The notes beneath the pieces were generated by a model. The model did no database searches. It was not told where the DNA came from and was given only the letters and a program-made list of their open reading frames with translations. From contig NZ_QOHF01000014.1 in assembly GCF_003319115.1 (NCBI RefSeq), positions 62,001 to 126,000 on the forward strand: a DNA stretch of 64,000 nucleotides, written 5' to 3'. This document shows, one piece after another, positions 9,550-18,716 of this stretch. Numbering within the stretch: the stretch's first letter is position 1; each line of letters begins with the position of its first letter. The position numbers and the translations under genes were made by a program. The DNA is from Geodermatophilus sp. TF02-6. GTDB lineage: Bacteria; Actinomycetota; Actinomycetes; Mycobacteriales; Geodermatophilaceae.

Positions 9550-10389
9550 GTGCCCGGACCGTCGCCGTCCCCCTCCGCGGACCCCGCCCGCGCCCCCCTC
9601 GACGGGGCGGCGCTGGCAGCCGCGCTGACGGCCGGCAGCTCGCTGTGGCGGTCGGTCGAGGTGGTCGGCGAGGTCGGTTCCACCAACGCCGTGCTCCTGG
9701 CCGGAGCAGCCGACGGCGCCGCCGAGGGAACCGTGCTGGTCGCCGAGCACCAGGCGTCCGGCCGCGGGCGGCTGGACCGGACCTGGACCTCGCCGCCGGG
9801 CGCGGGGATCACCGTCTCCTTCCTCCTCCGCCCCGACGTCCCCGCCGCCCGCCGCGGGTGGCTGCCGCTGCTCACCGGCGTGGCGCTGGCCGAGGCCGTC
9901 GGCGAGGTGCCCGGGGTGCGGACCTCGCTCAAGTGGCCCAACGACCTGCTCGCCGCCGACGGCGCCAAGCTGGCCGGCATCCTCGCCGAGATGCGCGACG
10001 GCGCGGTCGTCGTCGGGGTGGGGCTGAACGTCTCCACCCGCGCCGACGAGCTCCCCGAGGCCGGTACGTCCCTCGTGCTGGCCGCCGGGCGCCCGGTCGA
10101 CCGGGCCGCGGTGCTGCTGCAGTTCCTGCGCGGCTTCGAGCGGCGCCACCTGTCCTGGGCGCAGACCCTGGGCGACCCGGTGGCCAGCGGTCTGGCCCGC
10201 GACTACCTGGCCTGGTGCTCGACGGTCGGGGCGACGGTCGCGGTCACGCTCCCGGACGGCTCGACCCTCGAGGGGGTGGCGGAGTCGGTGGACTGGGACG
10301 GCCGGCTCGTCGTCCGGACGGCGGAGGGGACGGTGGAGCTGGCCAGCGGCGACGTGCGACACGTCCGGACACCCGCGGGCGGACCGTGA
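9550..10389 (+). CDS. birA: Biotin--[acetyl-CoA carboxylase] ligase
   Basis: A 279-residue protein with the biotin-AMP loop [11 protein letters not shown], the KWPNDLL motif, KLAGILAEM and GVGLNVS, followed by a C-terminal beta-barrel domain. It attaches biotin to the EAMKM lysine of the AccA3 subunit encoded nearby. There is no N-terminal helix-turn-helix, so it is a monofunctional ligase and not a repressor. Starts at GTG 9550, 6 bases after a TAGCGT box, so probably leaderless. Confidence 0.95.
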   Translation: MPGPSPSPSADPARAPLDGAALAAALTAGSSLWRSVEVVGEVGSTNAVLLAGAADGAAEGTVLVAEHQASGRGRLDRTWTSPPGAGITVSFLLRPDVPAARRGWLPLLTGVALAEAVGEVPGVRTSLKWPNDLLAADGAKLAGILAEMRDGAVVVGVGLNVSTRADELPEAGTSLVLAAGRPVDRAAVLLQFLRGFERRHLSWAQTLGDPVASGLARDYLAWCSTVGATVAVTLPDGSTLEGVAESVDWDGRLVVRTAEGTVELASGDVRHVRTPAGGP

Positions 10390-10420
10390 TCGCGAGCTCA
10401 CCCTGAGCCATCCTGGGGCG

Positions 10421-10636
10421 GTGCCCTACCCGGACGAGCTGCTGGCCGAGGACGAGGAGGTCGTCCGCCACCTGCACCCGCACTGGCTGACCGTCTCCGG
10501 GCCCGTCCTCGCCCGTCTGCTCGTGGTCGGCGCGGCCGCGACATCGCCCTGTCCCGCATCGGCGACGTCTCCTACCGGCAGACGCTGTGGGAGCGACGGG
10601 TCCGTCCCCGGCGTGCCTGGACCGCCCTGTCGGTAA
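10421..10636 (+). pseudogene. Decayed PH-domain membrane protein gene
   Basis: The GTG at 10421 opens a frame reading VPYPDELLAEDEEVV and HPHWLTVSGPVLARLLVVGAA, the start and first membrane helix of the small bacterial PH-domain protein usually found next to birA (Rv3278c in M. tuberculosis). The frame then breaks: from 10537, in another frame, the bases encode RDIALSRIGDVSYRQTLWER, a typical PH-domain core. The second helix and start of the PH domain are missing, and after 10596 no family sequence remains. I read this as an internal deletion with frameshift plus a lost 3' end. The first frame ends with a stop at 10634-10636. Confidence 0.75.
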
Positions 10637-10657
10637 CCCGACCTACCCTGCGCGCCC

Positions 10658-11821
10658 ATGCGGCTGCTGCACACCTCGGACTGGCACCTCGGCCGCTCGC
10701 TGCACGGCGCGGACCTGCTCCGCGAGCAGGAGGCGGTGCTCGGCCGCCTGGTCGACGCGGTGGTGGCCGAGTCGGTCGACGTGGTCGTGGTGGCCGGTGA
10801 CGTCTACGACCGCGCGGTGCCCTCGGCCGACGCGACCGCCGTCCTCGACCGGGTGGTCGGCCGGCTGCTGCGGGCCGGGGCGAGCGTCGTCCTGACCCCG
10901 GGCAACCACGACTCCGCGCGCCGGTTGGGCACCTTCTCCGGCCTGCTGTCGGTCGCCGGTCTGCACGTGCGCGCCGCGACCGCCCGCCTGGACGAGCCGG
11001 TGCTGCTGCACGACGAGCACGGCGAGGTGGCCGTCTACGGGCTGCCCTACCTGGAGCCGGAGATCGCCCGCCACGAGCTCGGCGTGCTGGGCGCGCGCAG
11101 CCACGAGGCGGTGCTGACCGAGGCGATGCAGCGGGTGCGCGCCGACCTGTTCCTGCGGCCCGGCGCGCGCTCGGTCGTGCTGGCGCACGCGTTCGTCGGC
11201 GGCGGGGTGCCCAGCGACAGCGAGCGCGACATCTGCGTCGGCGGGGTCGACCTGGTGCCCGCCCCGGTGTTCGACGGGGTCGACTACGTGGCCCTGGGCC
11301 ACCTGCACCGGCCGCAGACGATCACCCCGCGGCTGCGCTACAGCGGCTCGCCGCTGGCCTACTCCTTCGGGGAGGCCGGACAGGACAAACAGGTCTGGCT
11401 GGTCGACCTGGACGCCGCCGGGCTGGCCGACGTCCGAGCCCTCCCGCTGCCGACGCCGCGCCGGCTCACCGTGCTCACCGGCACCCTGGCCGAGCTCCTC
11501 GCCGACCCGGCCCACGCGTGCGTCGAGGGGCACTTCGTCTCCGTCCGGCTGACCGACGCCGTCCGTCCCTCCGACCCGATGCGCCAGCTGCAGACCCGCT
11601 TCCGCCACTGCGTGCACCTGGAGTGGACCGGCGGCGGGGGCGGGAACGGGCGCAGCTACCAGGAGCGCATGCGCGGCCGCAGCGACCTCGAGGTCGCCGG
11701 GGAGTTCGTCACCCACGTCCGCGGCGGGGCCGCCGCCACCGCGGCGGAGCGGGAGCTGCTGGTCCGCGCGCTGGGTGCCCAGTACCGGGAGGAGCTGGCC
11801 CGGGAGGAGCTGACCCGGTGA
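10658..11821 (+). CDS. sbcD: Exonuclease SbcD (Mre11-type nuclease subunit)
   Basis: A 387-residue metallophosphoesterase with the four metal-binding motifs: TSDWHLG near the N-terminus, GDVYDRA, GNHDSARR, and YVALGHLHRPQ. It forms the SbcCD complex, which cuts DNA hairpins and processes double-strand ends. The ATG at 10658 follows a TACCCT box by 8 bases, suggesting a promoter here. The stop overlaps the GTG of sbcC. Confidence 0.95.
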   Translation: MRLLHTSDWHLGRSLHGADLLREQEAVLGRLVDAVVAESVDVVVVAGDVYDRAVPSADATAVLDRVVGRLLRAGASVVLTPGNHDSARRLGTFSGLLSVAGLHVRAATARLDEPVLLHDEHGEVAVYGLPYLEPEIARHELGVLGARSHEAVLTEAMQRVRADLFLRPGARSVVLAHAFVGGGVPSDSERDICVGGVDLVPAPVFDGVDYVALGHLHRPQTITPRLRYSGSPLAYSFGEAGQDKQVWLVDLDAAGLADVRALPLPTPRRLTVLTGTLAELLADPAHACVEGHFVSVRLTDAVRPSDPMRQLQTRFRHCVHLEWTGGGGGNGRSYQERMRGRSDLEVAGEFVTHVRGGAAATAAERELLVRALGAQYREELAREELTR

Positions 11822-14778
11822 GGCTGCACCGCCTCTCGCTCACCGCGTTCGGGCCGTTCGCCGGCACCGAGGCCGTCGACGTCGACGACGTCGCCCGCGA
11901 CGGGTTGTTCCTCCTCTGGGGGCCGACCGGCGCCGGCAAGACCACGCTGCTCGACGCCGTCGTCTTCGCCCTCTACGGCACCGTGCCCGGCGCCCGCGGC
12001 GAGGAGAAGCGGCTGCGCAGCGACCACGCCGACGCCGCCACCCGCACCGAGGTCTGCTGCGAGCTGACCCTCGCCGGCGAACGGCTGCTGGTCACCCGCC
12101 GGCCCGAGCAGACCCGGCCGAAGAAGCGCGGCGCGGGGGAGACCACCGAGCAGGCGCGGCTCACCGTGCAGCGCCGGGACGGCGCCGGGTGGGTGCCGGT
12201 CAGCACCCGCATCGACGAGGGGTCGGAGTACCTGCGGGTGCGCCTGGGCCTGACCGCGGAGCAGTTCTGCCAGGTCGTGCTCCTGCCGCAGGGCGACTTC
12301 GCCCGGTTCCTCCGCGCCGAGCCGGAGGACCGCGCCCGGCTGCTGCGCACCCTCTTCGACGTGGGCCGCTTCGCCCGGGCCGAGGAGTGGCTGGCCGGCG
12401 AGCGGCGCGCCGCCGAGGAGGAGCTGCGCGCCGACCGGCACCGGATCAGCACGCTCGTGCACCGGGTCGCCCAGATCGCCGACGTCCGGGTGCCCGAGGA
12501 GCTGGCCCCCGAGCTGGTGGGCGCCCAGCCGGGGACGTCGGTGGACGCCTGGGTCGGCGCGGTGCGCGCCCGCGCCGCCGACGACCTCGCCCGCGCCGTC
12601 GCCCTCGCCGAGGACGCCGCGGCGCACAGCGCCCGGTCCGACGCCGAGCTCGCCGCCGCCCGCGCCCTGGCCGACCGGCACGCCCGCCGGGACCGCGCCC
12701 GCGAGGAGCTGGCCCGGCTCGGCGCCCGGGAGGAGCAGCTCGCTCCGCTGCGGGCCCGCGCCGACGCCGGACGGCGGGCCGAGGCGCTGCGCGACGTCCT
12801 GGAGACCGCCGACCGCACCGCGCTCGCCGTCGAGGCCGCGGCGGCGACCCTGGACGCGGCGCGCACCGCCTGGGCGCAGGTGGCCGGGAGCCGGGTCGCC
12901 GACGGGGTGGTCGCCCGCGAGCTGCGCGACTCCGCCGCCGCGGCCCGGGCCCTGGTGCCCGAGGCCGACCGGGCCCGCGGGCTGGACCGCGAGGCGACCC
13001 GGCTCGCCCGGGAGGTCGAGGAGCTCACCGCCCGCTGCGCGGAGGGTGCCCGCGCCGTGCAGACCTGGCCCGACCGGGTCGCCGAGGCCCAGCGGCGGCT
13101 CGACAGCGCCCTGGCCGCCGCCGCCCGGCTGCCCGGCGTGACCGCGGCCGAGGAGACCGCCCGGACGGCGCTGGCCGCGGCCGTCCGCGCCGGACGGGTC
13201 GCGGCCGACCTCGACGCGGCGCGGGCCGCGGCCGACACCGCCCGCACCGCCTGGCTCCAGGCCCGCGAGACCCTCGTCGAGCTGCGCGCCGCCCGGCTCG
13301 ACGGCATGGCCGCCGAGCTGGCCGCCGGGCTCGTCCCCGGCGCCGACTGCCCGGTCTGCGGGGCCACCGAGCACCCGCGGCCGGCCACGCACGACGGGCC
13401 GCGGGTCGGCGCCGACGACGAGGAGCGGGCCCGCGCCGCCGTCGACGCGGCCGAGGAGCGGGCCACGGCGACCCGCCGGTCCGTCGAGGAGGCCGAGCGC
13501 GAGCTCGCCGTCCTGCGCGCCCGGGCCGGGGAGCTGCCGCCGGACGAGCTGGCCGCCCGTGCCGAGCGGGCCCGGGCCGAGCGGGACGACGTCGCCGCAC
13601 TCGCCGGCGCGGTGGACGCGGCCCGCCGCCACCTGGCCGAACGTGGGGCCGGCCGGGACGCCGCCGCCGCGGCGCTCACCGCCGACCGGGAGGAGCTGCA
13701 GCGGCGCACCGCCGAGCAGGCGGCCCGGCAGGAGGCGCTGCGCGAGCTCACCCGGCGGCTCGACGCCGCCCGCGGGGAGGACGCGGACCTCCCGGCGCGG
13801 GTGCGGCGGCTGACCACCGCCGCCGAACGCTGCGAGGCCGTGGTGGCGGCCGAGGTCGAGCGGCTGCGCGCGCGGGCCGCTGCCGACACCGCCCGGGCGG
13901 CGGCCGAGGAGCGCGCCGCCGCCGCGGGCTTCGCCGACCCCTCCGCCGCCGGCGCCGCGCTGCTGGGCAGCGGCGAGCTGACCGGCCTGCAGCAGCGGCT
14001 GCGGGAGCACGACGAGGCCCGCTCCGTCGTCGCCGTCACCCTCGCCGACCCCGACCTGACCGACCTGGCCGACCGGCCGGACGTCGCGGCCCTGCAGGAG
14101 CGCTGCGCGCGGCTGACCGCCCGGCGGGAGGAGGCGGTCGCCGCTCTCGGCCAGGCCCGCCGCTGCTCGGCCGCCCTCGACGCGCTGGCCGGCGAGGTCG
14201 TCGCCGCCGAGACCGAGCTCGCCGAGCGCCGCGCCTGGGCCGGGCAGGTCGCCGGCCTGGCCGACCTGGTCAACGGCCGCGGCGCCAACACGCTGCGCAT
14301 GCGGCTGCAGTCCTTCGTGCTCGCCGCCCGGCTGGAGCAGGTCGCCGAGGTCGCCAGCCGGCGGCTGCAGGAGATGTCGGGCAACCGCTACACGTTCTGG
14401 CACAGCGACGCCCAGGCCCGCCACGGGGCCCGCGGCGGGCTGGGCCTGGACGTGTTCGACGAGTACACCGGCACCCGTCGCCCCACCAAGACCCTCTCCG
14501 GCGGGGAGAGCTTCATGGCGTCGCTGGCGCTCGCCCTCGGGCTGGCCGACGTCGTCACCGCCGAGGCCGGCGGCGTGCAGATGGACACCCTGTTCGTCGA
14601 CGAGGGGTTCGGCACCCTCGACGCCCAGGCCCTCGACGCGGTCATGGACGTGCTCGACGAGCTGCGCCGCGGCGGGCGCACGGTCGGCGTCATCAGCCAC
14701 CTCGAGGAGCTGCGCATCCGCATCCCCACCCGGCTCGAGGTCGTCGCCGGTCGGCACGGGTCGCGCCTGGCCGGCTGA
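11818..14778 (+). CDS. sbcC: Exonuclease SbcC (Rad50-type SMC ATPase)
   Basis: A 986-residue SMC-like ATPase. Walker A GPTGAGKTT is at residues 35-43, the Q-loop segment LLPQGDFARFL follows, and the ABC signature TLSGGESF and Walker B LFVDEGFGTLD are near the C-terminus. Long Ala/Arg/Glu-rich coiled coils flank a zinc hook CPVC (Cys511-Cys514) in the middle, where two molecules dimerise. The GTG at 11818 overlaps the sbcD stop (GTGA), so they are coupled. Long reading frames on the opposite strand here are GC-driven shadows. Confidence 0.95.
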   Translation: MRLHRLSLTAFGPFAGTEAVDVDDVARDGLFLLWGPTGAGKTTLLDAVVFALYGTVPGARGEEKRLRSDHADAATRTEVCCELTLAGERLLVTRRPEQTRPKKRGAGETTEQARLTVQRRDGAGWVPVSTRIDEGSEYLRVRLGLTAEQFCQVVLLPQGDFARFLRAEPEDRARLLRTLFDVGRFARAEEWLAGERRAAEEELRADRHRISTLVHRVAQIADVRVPEELAPELVGAQPGTSVDAWVGAVRARAADDLARAVALAEDAAAHSARSDAELAAARALADRHARRDRAREELARLGAREEQLAPLRARADAGRRAEALRDVLETADRTALAVEAAAATLDAARTAWAQVAGSRVADGVVARELRDSAAAARALVPEADRARGLDREATRLAREVEELTARCAEGARAVQTWPDRVAEAQRRLDSALAAAARLPGVTAAEETARTALAAAVRAGRVAADLDAARAAADTARTAWLQARETLVELRAARLDGMAAELAAGLVPGADCPVCGATEHPRPATHDGPRVGADDEERARAAVDAAEERATATRRSVEEAERELAVLRARAGELPPDELAARAERARAERDDVAALAGAVDAARRHLAERGAGRDAAAAALTADREELQRRTAEQAARQEALRELTRRLDAARGEDADLPARVRRLTTAAERCEAVVAAEVERLRARAAADTARAAAEERAAAAGFADPSAAGAALLGSGELTGLQQRLREHDEARSVVAVTLADPDLTDLADRPDVAALQERCARLTARREEAVAALGQARRCSAALDALAGEVVAAETELAERRAWAGQVAGLADLVNGRGANTLRMRLQSFVLAARLEQVAEVASRRLQEMSGNRYTFWHSDAQARHGARGGLGLDVFDEYTGTRRPTKTLSGGESFMASLALALGLADVVTAEAGGVQMDTLFVDEGFGTLDAQALDAVMDVLDELRRGGRTVGVISHLEELRIRIPTRLEVVAGRHGSRLAG

Positions 14779-14833
14779 GCCCCGCCTGCCGAGCCTCGCC
14801 TGCCGAGCCCCGCCTGCCGACCCCGCCTGCCGA
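14779..14833. repeat. Four tandem 14-bp units after sbcC
   Basis: Unit GCCCCGCCTGCCGA occurs four times in a row (14779, 14793, 14807, and a 13-base copy at 14821), starting right after the sbcC stop, with one base change in the second copy. The rest of the gap to 14959 holds no other clear feature except the promoter box of the next gene. Confidence 0.8.
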
Positions 14834-14947
14834 GCCCTGGTGGACGCCCGGTCCGCTGCGGCTGACGCCACGGGGACGGGTGGGACGGGCGGGGACCGTG
14901 GTACCGCGTCCTCCCGTCGGACCACCCCGAGTGCCGTCTTGCACACT

Positions 14948-14953
14948 TAGAGT
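14948..14953 (+). promoter_or_regulatory. -10 box of the licD-methyltransferase gene
   Basis: TAGAGT lies 6 bases before the GTG start at 14960, which fits a leaderless transcript. No convincing -35 box is seen. Confidence 0.45.
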
Positions 14954-14959
14954 GACCCA

Positions 14960-16552
14960 GTGGCCCTTCCTCTCGCTGTGGAGCCGGGGAGCCCACCCGG
15001 CCTGCAGGCGGACCGCGCGGGCATCGGCGTCCGCCCCGACCACCGGGGCGGGCTCCCCGATGTCATCGACGTCCTGCTCGAGGGACGCCGCATGGTGTCC
15101 CTGCGCACCGACGCGGGAACCCGACGCCCGGACGGGACCGTGTGGTTCCACTGGCCGGCAGCGCTCTCGGCCCGGCTGGCGGGAACTGCCTCGGTCGTGG
15201 TGCGGGACCCGCTGTCCCGGCGGGTCCTCGGCTCCGGGGAGGCGACCTTCGGCGGCACGTCCGCCCGCCTGGACCTGCGCAACCACCAGGGACGCTGGCT
15301 CTCGGTGAACAAGTGGAGCCGGCTGGCACCCAGCTTCGACGGCCTCGACGCGGCTGCCCGGCACGCCCTGCAGGACCGGCTGCTGGACCGCCTCGGTGCC
15401 GTGCAGGACGTCCTCGAGGACCTCGGCCTGCGGCCCTTCGTCTGCTACGGCACGCTGCTCGGGGCCGTGCGTGAGGGAGACCTCATCGCGCACGACGACG
15501 ACGCCGACCTCGGCTACCTCTCCTCCCACGAGCACCCGGCGGACGTCGTCCGGGAGAACCTCGAGCTGGAGCGGGCGCTCCGGGCGCGCGGCTTCCCCCT
15601 CGTCCGGCACAGCGCCGGCCACCTGCAGCTCGTCTTCGACGACGGGGAGGGGACGCAGGACCACTACATCGACGTCTTCACCGCCTTCGTGGTCGAGGGC
15701 CGGACGTACCTGTGCTTCCAGGTCGGCTGCGACGACCTGGACCTGCGGTCCCTGTCCGAGGTGACCGTCCGGGGACGCCGGTTCCCCGCGCCGACCGCGG
15801 CCGAGCAGCTGCTGGCCGCGACCTACGGGCCGGGCTGGCGGACCCCCGACCCCTCCTTCTCCTTCACCACGCCGCACGCCGTGCGGTCTCGACTGCGGAC
15901 CTGGATCGGAGAGTTCAACGTGCACCGGAACCACTGGCAGGACTTCTACTCCAGCCCCGACGTCGACAGGGTCCCGGCGGCGGAGTCCGCCTTCGCCGGG
16001 TGGGTCGCCGAGCGCCTGCCCGCCGGTGCCGGCGTCCTGGACGTCGGCACCGGAACGGCCAGGGACGCCCGCTTCTTCGCGCGCGCCGGGCGTCCGGTGC
16101 ACGCCGTCGACTACTCGGCAGCGGCCGTCGAGCGCGGCCGGGCCCGCGCGCGGACCGAGGGCTGGGCAGCCGACTTCGACGTCGTCAACCTCGCCGACCT
16201 GCACCAGGTCGGCGAGCTGGTCGCCCGGCTGGACCCCTCGGTCGGCTGGCACCTGTACGCACGCTTCCTCCTGCACGCGATCGACGACCAGGCGCGGGGC
16301 AACCTGTGGACGCTCGCGGCCGCGGTGGCCCGTCGCGGCGGCGAGTGCTGGTTCGAGTTCCGCACCGCCCGCGACGAGCGGGCAGAGCACGCCTTCGGGG
16401 AGCACTTCCGCCGGTACCTCGACCTCGAGGAGGTCGTGATCGAGGCCAAGGAGCGGGAGCTGCAGGTCGTCGACTCCCACGAGGGCCGAGGCCTGGCCGT
16501 GTACGGCGACGAGGACCCCTGGGTGGCCCGCCTGCGCCTGGGAGCCGTGTGA
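14960..16552 (+). CDS. LicD-family phosphotransferase fused to a SAM methyltransferase
   Basis: A 530-residue two-domain protein. After a beta-rich N-terminal part (1-115), the LicD/FKTN-type domain shows CYGTLLGAVREG at residue 162 followed by AHDDDADLGY, the acidic metal site of this nucleotidyltransferase-fold family, which transfers phosphocholine or similar groups to glycans. From about residue 340 a class I methyltransferase follows, with VLDVGTGTARDARFFAR starting at Val359. The fusion suggests that one surface sugar receives both a phospho-group and a methyl group. Start GTG 14960. The stop overlaps the next small gene by one base. The substrate is unknown. Confidence 0.75.
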   Translation: MALPLAVEPGSPPGLQADRAGIGVRPDHRGGLPDVIDVLLEGRRMVSLRTDAGTRRPDGTVWFHWPAALSARLAGTASVVVRDPLSRRVLGSGEATFGGTSARLDLRNHQGRWLSVNKWSRLAPSFDGLDAAARHALQDRLLDRLGAVQDVLEDLGLRPFVCYGTLLGAVREGDLIAHDDDADLGYLSSHEHPADVVRENLELERALRARGFPLVRHSAGHLQLVFDDGEGTQDHYIDVFTAFVVEGRTYLCFQVGCDDLDLRSLSEVTVRGRRFPAPTAAEQLLAATYGPGWRTPDPSFSFTTPHAVRSRLRTWIGEFNVHRNHWQDFYSSPDVDRVPAAESAFAGWVAERLPAGAGVLDVGTGTARDARFFARAGRPVHAVDYSAAAVERGRARARTEGWAADFDVVNLADLHQVGELVARLDPSVGWHLYARFLLHAIDDQARGNLWTLAAAVARRGGECWFEFRTARDERAEHAFGEHFRRYLDLEEVVIEAKERELQVVDSHEGRGLAVYGDEDPWVARLRLGAV

Positions 16553-16869
16553 TGCCAGCCCGACGGCTGGCCGGGGCCGCGGTGCGCCGCCTGGCCCCGC
16601 GCACGGTGCAGGCGCTGGAGACGGTGCCGGTCCTGGCGGAGGAGGTGCGCGCACTGCACGCCGAGCTCACCGAGCTCCGCCGGCGGACCGAGGAGGTCCG
16701 CGCGGAGGTGCAGCGCGGCGCCGGCCGCGTCGACGGCCTGGACCAGGCGCTGGCCGAGCTCGACTCGGACCTGGCCGAGTCGCGGCGGCTGTCCTTGCGC
16801 GTGGCGCAGGTGACCGACCTGGTGTTCGAGCGGCTCCTGGCCACCCCCGAGCGGGCGGAGAGCTCCTGA
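16552..16869 (+). CDS. Small coiled-coil protein coupled to the LicD fusion
   Basis: A 105-residue protein with a short basic N-terminus (MPARRLAGAAVRRLAPR) and a heptad-like region rich in Glu, Arg and Leu from about 25 to 85. Its ATG shares the A of the preceding TGA, so it is translated with the LicD-methyltransferase. I do not recognise a named family. It could be a dimerisation or scaffolding partner for the upstream enzyme. Confidence 0.65.
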   Translation: MPARRLAGAAVRRLAPRTVQALETVPVLAEEVRALHAELTELRRRTEEVRAEVQRGAGRVDGLDQALAELDSDLAESRRLSLRVAQVTDLVFERLLATPERAESS

Positions 16870-16914
16870 CGGTCCGGTGGGCCCGGCCCCGACGGGCCGG
16901 GTCCGACCGTCCGA

Positions 16915-17406
16915 TCAGGCGGCGGAGCGGGCTCCCCTGGCCGGGCTCGAGGGAGCCGCCAGGGCCACCGCCGGGAAGACCCACCGGCGGTAGGCGAGGT
17001 ACCGGATCACCGTGCCGAGCGCGATCGACGCGACGTTGGCGACCTGCAGCACCAGCGGGCTCTCCTGGCCGAGCCCGTGCCGGACGAACGCCACCATCGC
17101 CAGGCCCTGGAGCAGGGTAGCGCCGTTGACGACGGCGAAGACCGTGTACTCCCGGCGCAGCCCGGTCCGGGCCCGGTGGGAGAACGACCAGTAGCGGTGC
17201 CCCAGGTAGGCGAGGGTCATCGAGACCAGCGTCGAGACCAGCTTGGCCGTCACCGCGGGGACGCCGGCCCGGGCGTAGAGCACCTGGAACAGGCCGAGGT
17301 CGATGACGAAGCAGACCGCGCCGACGACCCCGAAGGCACTGACCTCCTTCAGCAGGAGGCGCCAGGTCGTGCCGACCCGCCGACGCAGCGTTGCGATGAA
17401 AGGCAC
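16915..17406 (-). CDS. GtrA-family membrane protein (first of three)
   Basis: A 163-residue protein with four predicted membrane helices; the family pattern FGVVGAVCFVIDLGLF near the N-terminus and TLAYLGHRYWSF are clear. GtrA/GtcA proteins are thought to flip polyprenyl-linked sugars for extracellular glycosylation. It sits divergent from purK exactly as Rv3277 does in M. tuberculosis. GTG start 17406; a TACAGT box (17420-17415) is 8 bases upstream. Confidence 0.9.
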   Translation of the reverse strand: MPFIATLRRRVGTTWRLLLKEVSAFGVVGAVCFVIDLGLFQVLYARAGVPAVTAKLVSTLVSMTLAYLGHRYWSFSHRARTGLRREYTVFAVVNGATLLQGLAMVAFVRHGLGQESPLVLQVANVASIALGTVIRYLAYRRWVFPAVALAAPSSPARGARSAA

Positions 17407-17414
17407 GACAACCG

Positions 17415-17420
17415 ACTGTA
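17415..17420 (-). promoter_or_regulatory. -10 box of gtrA
   Basis: Minus-strand TACAGT is 8 bases ahead of the gtrA GTG. It lies in the 92-base divergent gap with purK, where TACCCT (17484-17489) is the likely purK box, 9 bases before its ATG. Confidence 0.4.
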
Positions 17421-17498
17421 CGGACCCTTCCTGGTCCCTGCCGGCCCTCTCCGGAGGGTGCGCGTGTCGGTCGGGGGTCTGGCTACCCTCGGTCCACC

Positions 17499-18707
17499 AT
17501 GGCGACCTCCCTCGACCCGCGCACCGGACTGCCCGTCGTCGCCATGGTGGGCGGCGGGCAGCTGGCGCGGATGACCCACCAGGCGGCGATCGCCCTCGGC
17601 CAGTCGCTGCGGGTGCTCTCCACCGGTCCCGACGAGTCCGCGGCGCTCGTGGCCGCCGACGTCGTGCTCGGCGACCACCGCGACCTCGACGCCCTGCTGG
17701 CCCTCGCCCACGGCGCCACGGTCGTCACCTTCGACCACGAGCACGTCCCGCTCGCGCACCTGCACGCGTTGCAGGCCGCCGGTTCCCGCGTGCACCCCGG
17801 GCCGGACGCGCTGGTGCACGCCCAGGACAAGCTCGTCCTGCGGCGGGCCCTGCAGGAGGCGGGCGATCCCCAGCCGGCCTGGGCGGAGGTCGCCACGGCC
17901 GCCGACGTCACCGCGTTCGCCGCGGCGCACGGCTGGCCCGTCGTCCTGAAGACGCCGCGCGGCGGGTACGACGGCCGGGGCGTCTTCGTGGTGGACGACG
18001 CCGCCGCGGCCACCGAGTTGCTCGAGCGGCACGGCACGCTGCTGGCCGAGCAGCGGGTGGCGATGCGGCGCGAGCTGTCGGCGCAGGTCGCGCGGTCCCC
18101 GTTCGGACAGGTCGCGGTCTGGCCGGTGGTCGAGACGGTGCAGCGGGACGGGATCTGCACCGAGGTGCTCGCCCCGGCACCCGGCCTCGCCGAGGAGCGG
18201 GCCACCGCCGCCCAGGAGCTCGCCGTCCGCATCGCCGACCGGCTCGGCGTGGTCGGCATGCTGGCCGTCGAGCTGTTCGAGACCGCCGACGGCGTCCTGG
18301 TCAACGAGCTGGCGATGCGCCCGCACAACTCCGGGCACTGGACCATCGAGGGCGCGCGCACCAGCCAGTTCGAGCAGCACCTGCGCGCCGTCCTCGACTA
18401 CCCGCTCGGCGCCACCGCGATGACCGCACCGGTGGCGGTGATGGCCAACGTGCTCGGCGGCCGCACCGCGGTGGAGGGCTGGGCCGGCCCGGGCCTGGAT
18501 GAGCGGGTGCACCACCTCATGGCGCACTGGCCCGACGTCAAGCTGCACTGGTACGGCAAGGGCCAGCGCCCCGGGCGCAAGCTCGGCCACGTCACCGCGC
18601 TGGGGTCGGACCTCGCCGAGGTCCGCGCCCGGGCGGTCGCCGCGGCCCGCTACCTGGCCGACGGCGAGCTCGACCCGGCGTTCGCCTTCCTCCCCGCCGA
18701 GCACTGA
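17499..18707 (+). CDS. purK: 5-(carboxyamino)imidazole ribonucleotide synthase
   Basis: A 402-residue ATP-grasp enzyme of purine synthesis that carboxylates AIR to N5-CAIR. It begins with VAMVGGGQLARMT, has the ATP-grasp segment WPVVLKTPRGGYDGRGVFVV, and ends with VNELAMRPHNSGHWTIEGA. Length is normal. purE follows after 9 bases. Confidence 0.96.
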   Translation: MATSLDPRTGLPVVAMVGGGQLARMTHQAAIALGQSLRVLSTGPDESAALVAADVVLGDHRDLDALLALAHGATVVTFDHEHVPLAHLHALQAAGSRVHPGPDALVHAQDKLVLRRALQEAGDPQPAWAEVATAADVTAFAAAHGWPVVLKTPRGGYDGRGVFVVDDAAAATELLERHGTLLAEQRVAMRRELSAQVARSPFGQVAVWPVVETVQRDGICTEVLAPAPGLAEERATAAQELAVRIADRLGVVGMLAVELFETADGVLVNELAMRPHNSGHWTIEGARTSQFEQHLRAVLDYPLGATAMTAPVAVMANVLGGRTAVEGWAGPGLDERVHHLMAHWPDVKLHWYGKGQRPGRKLGHVTALGSDLAEVRARAVAAARYLADGELDPAFAFLPAEH

Positions 18708-18716
18708 GGAGCCCGC

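Noticed and set aside
11656-14946. 1096-codon minus-strand frame opposite sbcC
   Set aside because: Same shadow effect; no domain or ribosome site, and SbcC motifs fill the plus strand.
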